Part shown: one piece after another, positions 63,260 to 64,000 of the stretch | Layout: every line of letters begins with the position of its first letter | How positions within the stretch are numbered: the stretch's first letter is position 1 | Origin: Nesterenkonia ebinurensis | GTDB lineage: Bacteria > Actinomycetota > Actinomycetes > Actinomycetales > Micrococcaceae | DNA length: 64,000 nt | Direction: 5' to 3' | Assembly: GCF_008711175.1 (NCBI RefSeq) | Contig: NZ_VWNF01000032.1 | Span: 186,001-250,000 of the forward strand | Translations under genes and position numbers: made by a program | The notes under the pieces: model-generated | Told to the model about the DNA's origin: nothing | Seen by the model: only the letters and a program-made list of their open reading frames with translations | The model's database searches: none

Positions 63260-64000
63260 TTACGACCCCTGATTGAGCCGAGTGGAGAACGGCACGGGCG
63301 CCGGGTCTTCCGAGATTGAGGAGCGTGCGCGAAGCGAGACCGCCTGCAGCACCTTGAGCGTGTCGACGTTGGGTTGAGGAGCATGCACCCTGACCGCCCA
63401 GCAGCCGACCTGTGCGGCAAGCATACTCAGTGCCGCAGTGGCGGTCTCCCGCTGTTCGGCTGGCCGAGCGGTGCCGTGCGGATCTGCGAGCAGGGTGCCA
63501 AGGAAGCCCTTGCGGGAGGCCCCGAAGAGCACCCGCTGGCCCAGCGCTGTGAACTGGTCAAGGTTGCAGATCAGCTCCCAGTTCTGCTGATGTGTCTTGG
63601 CGAAGCCAATACCGGGGTCCAGGATGATCCTCTCCGGCACCACCCCGGCGTCCACGTAGAGCTGGCGGATCTGGAGCAGTTCGGCGATCACCTCTGCAGT
63701 GACATCGGTGTACTGGGTCTTGGACTGCATGGTCTGGGGGTCGTCCCGATTATGGGTGATGACCACATCACAGCCGTAGTCTGCGATGACCTGCGGCATA
63801 TGCGGATCGGTGAGCAGCCCAGAGACATCATTGATGATCAGCTCCTGAGCACGTGAGCCCGCCAGCTCCAGCACAGCCCGGGCGGTCTGCGAATGCCGAG
63901 TGTCGATGGAGAGCTGAATCGGAAGCTCCAGCAGCTCTTTGAGCACAGGAATCACTCGGCGCTGCTCTTCGGCCGGGTCCACCGGCTCGGCACCCGGCCT
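63260..64000 (-). CDS. folP: Dihydropteroate synthase FolP, 5' part beyond the window
   Basis: The C-terminal 246 or so residues of FolP. VDPAEEQRRVIPV, LSIDTRHSQTA, IINDVSGL, ILDPGIGFAKTHQQN and LFGASRKGF are the pterin and sulfonamide-binding motifs. The N-terminus lies past position 64000. The last 20 residues (SSISEDPAPVPFSTRLNQGS) are encoded by an inverted family-A repeat. Confidence 0.92.
   Translation of the reverse strand, partial: RPGAEPVDPAEEQRRVIPVLKELLELPIQLSIDTRHSQTARAVLELAGSRAQELIINDVSGLLTDPHMPQVIADYGCDVVITHNRDDPQTMQSKTQYTDVTAEVIAELLQIRQLYVDAGVVPERIILDPGIGFAKTHQQNWELICNLDQFTALGQRVLFGASRKGFLGTLLADPHGTARPAEQRETATAALSMLAAQVGCWAVRVHAPQPNVDTLKVLQAVSLRARSSISEDPAPVPFSTRLNQGS
63271..63342. 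repeat. Family-A palindromic repeat at the folP 3' end
   Basis: Plus strand: GATTGAGCCGAGTGGAGAAC, then CCGGGTCTTCCGAGATTGAG and GAGCGTGCGCGAAGCGAG. It lies opposite in direction to folP and supplies its final codons. Confidence 0.75.

Overview
The window is high-GC, densely coded chromosomal DNA from an actinobacterium. The lineage markers are a mycothiol-dependent formaldehyde dehydrogenase, an Lsr2 nucleoid protein, a ClpC chaperone, a complete-looking menaquinone gene set, DUF3180 and DUF4097 families, and frequent GTG/TTG starts. The gene content and order fit Micrococcales, most like Micrococcaceae; the genus is a guess and I do not claim one. No phage, insertion sequence, CRISPR array or rRNA operon is visible. 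One tRNA (Tyr, GTA) is present.

Layout. 0.1-7.4 kb: minus-strand cluster for formaldehyde and formate oxidation with its molybdenum-cofactor enzymes (mscR, MBL hydrolase, FdhF/YdeP oxidoreductase, fdhD, moeA, DUF6457, mobA). 7.4-10.1 kb: transsulfuration pair (metB-like, cbs). 10.2-14.5 kb: AlkA-like glycosylase, thioredoxin, tRNA-Tyr, a GntR-luciferase-like fusion and YajQ. 14.6-18.7 kb: core-MetE-like methyltransferase behind a structured leader, a Na/Pi cotransporter with a likely PHO box, and HtpX. 18.7-24.6 kb: ferredoxin reductase, SUKH-like and HIT proteins, and the menaquinone genes (polyprenyl synthase, menG, menF). 24.7-37.4 kb: a tightly coupled operon for muropeptide import and amino-sugar recycling, with a divergent RpiR/MurR-type regulator. 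37.4-46.3 kb: menD, menC, PAP2, mutY, FUSC, radA, MFS. 46.7-54 kb: clpC, lsr2, a small membrane protein, lysS, M13 peptidase. 54-56.4 kb: a DUF4097/ribbon-helix-helix group ending in a frameshifted gene. 56.5-64 kb: panC, DUF2520, two PH-domain proteins, DUF3180, folB-folK, an orphan ABC ATPase, and folP cut by the window end.

How the genes work together. The first cluster can take formaldehyde through S-hydroxymethylmycothiol to formate and CO2, with cofactor maturation supplied locally. The 24.7-37.4 kb operon can import peptide-bearing cell-wall fragments, trim the peptide, and convert anhydroMurNAc or MurNAc-6P towards fructose-6P. menD, menC, menF, menG and the polyprenyl synthase feed respiratory menaquinone. 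panC and the fol genes form a vitamin/cofactor neighbourhood.

Most unusual signals: (1) a family of about 60-90 bp GC-rich palindromic repeats found both between genes and in frame inside several unrelated proteins (MutY, M13 peptidase, AlkA, MenD, prenyl synthase N-terminus, FolP C-terminus); (2) seven TGnnrTCA half-sites spaced every 10-11 bp upstream of a ribbon-helix-helix gene; (3) a pseudoknot-capable leader before the MetE-like gene; (4) domain fusions AnmK-GNAT and GntR-LLM; (5) a NagA reduced to its catalytic barrel.
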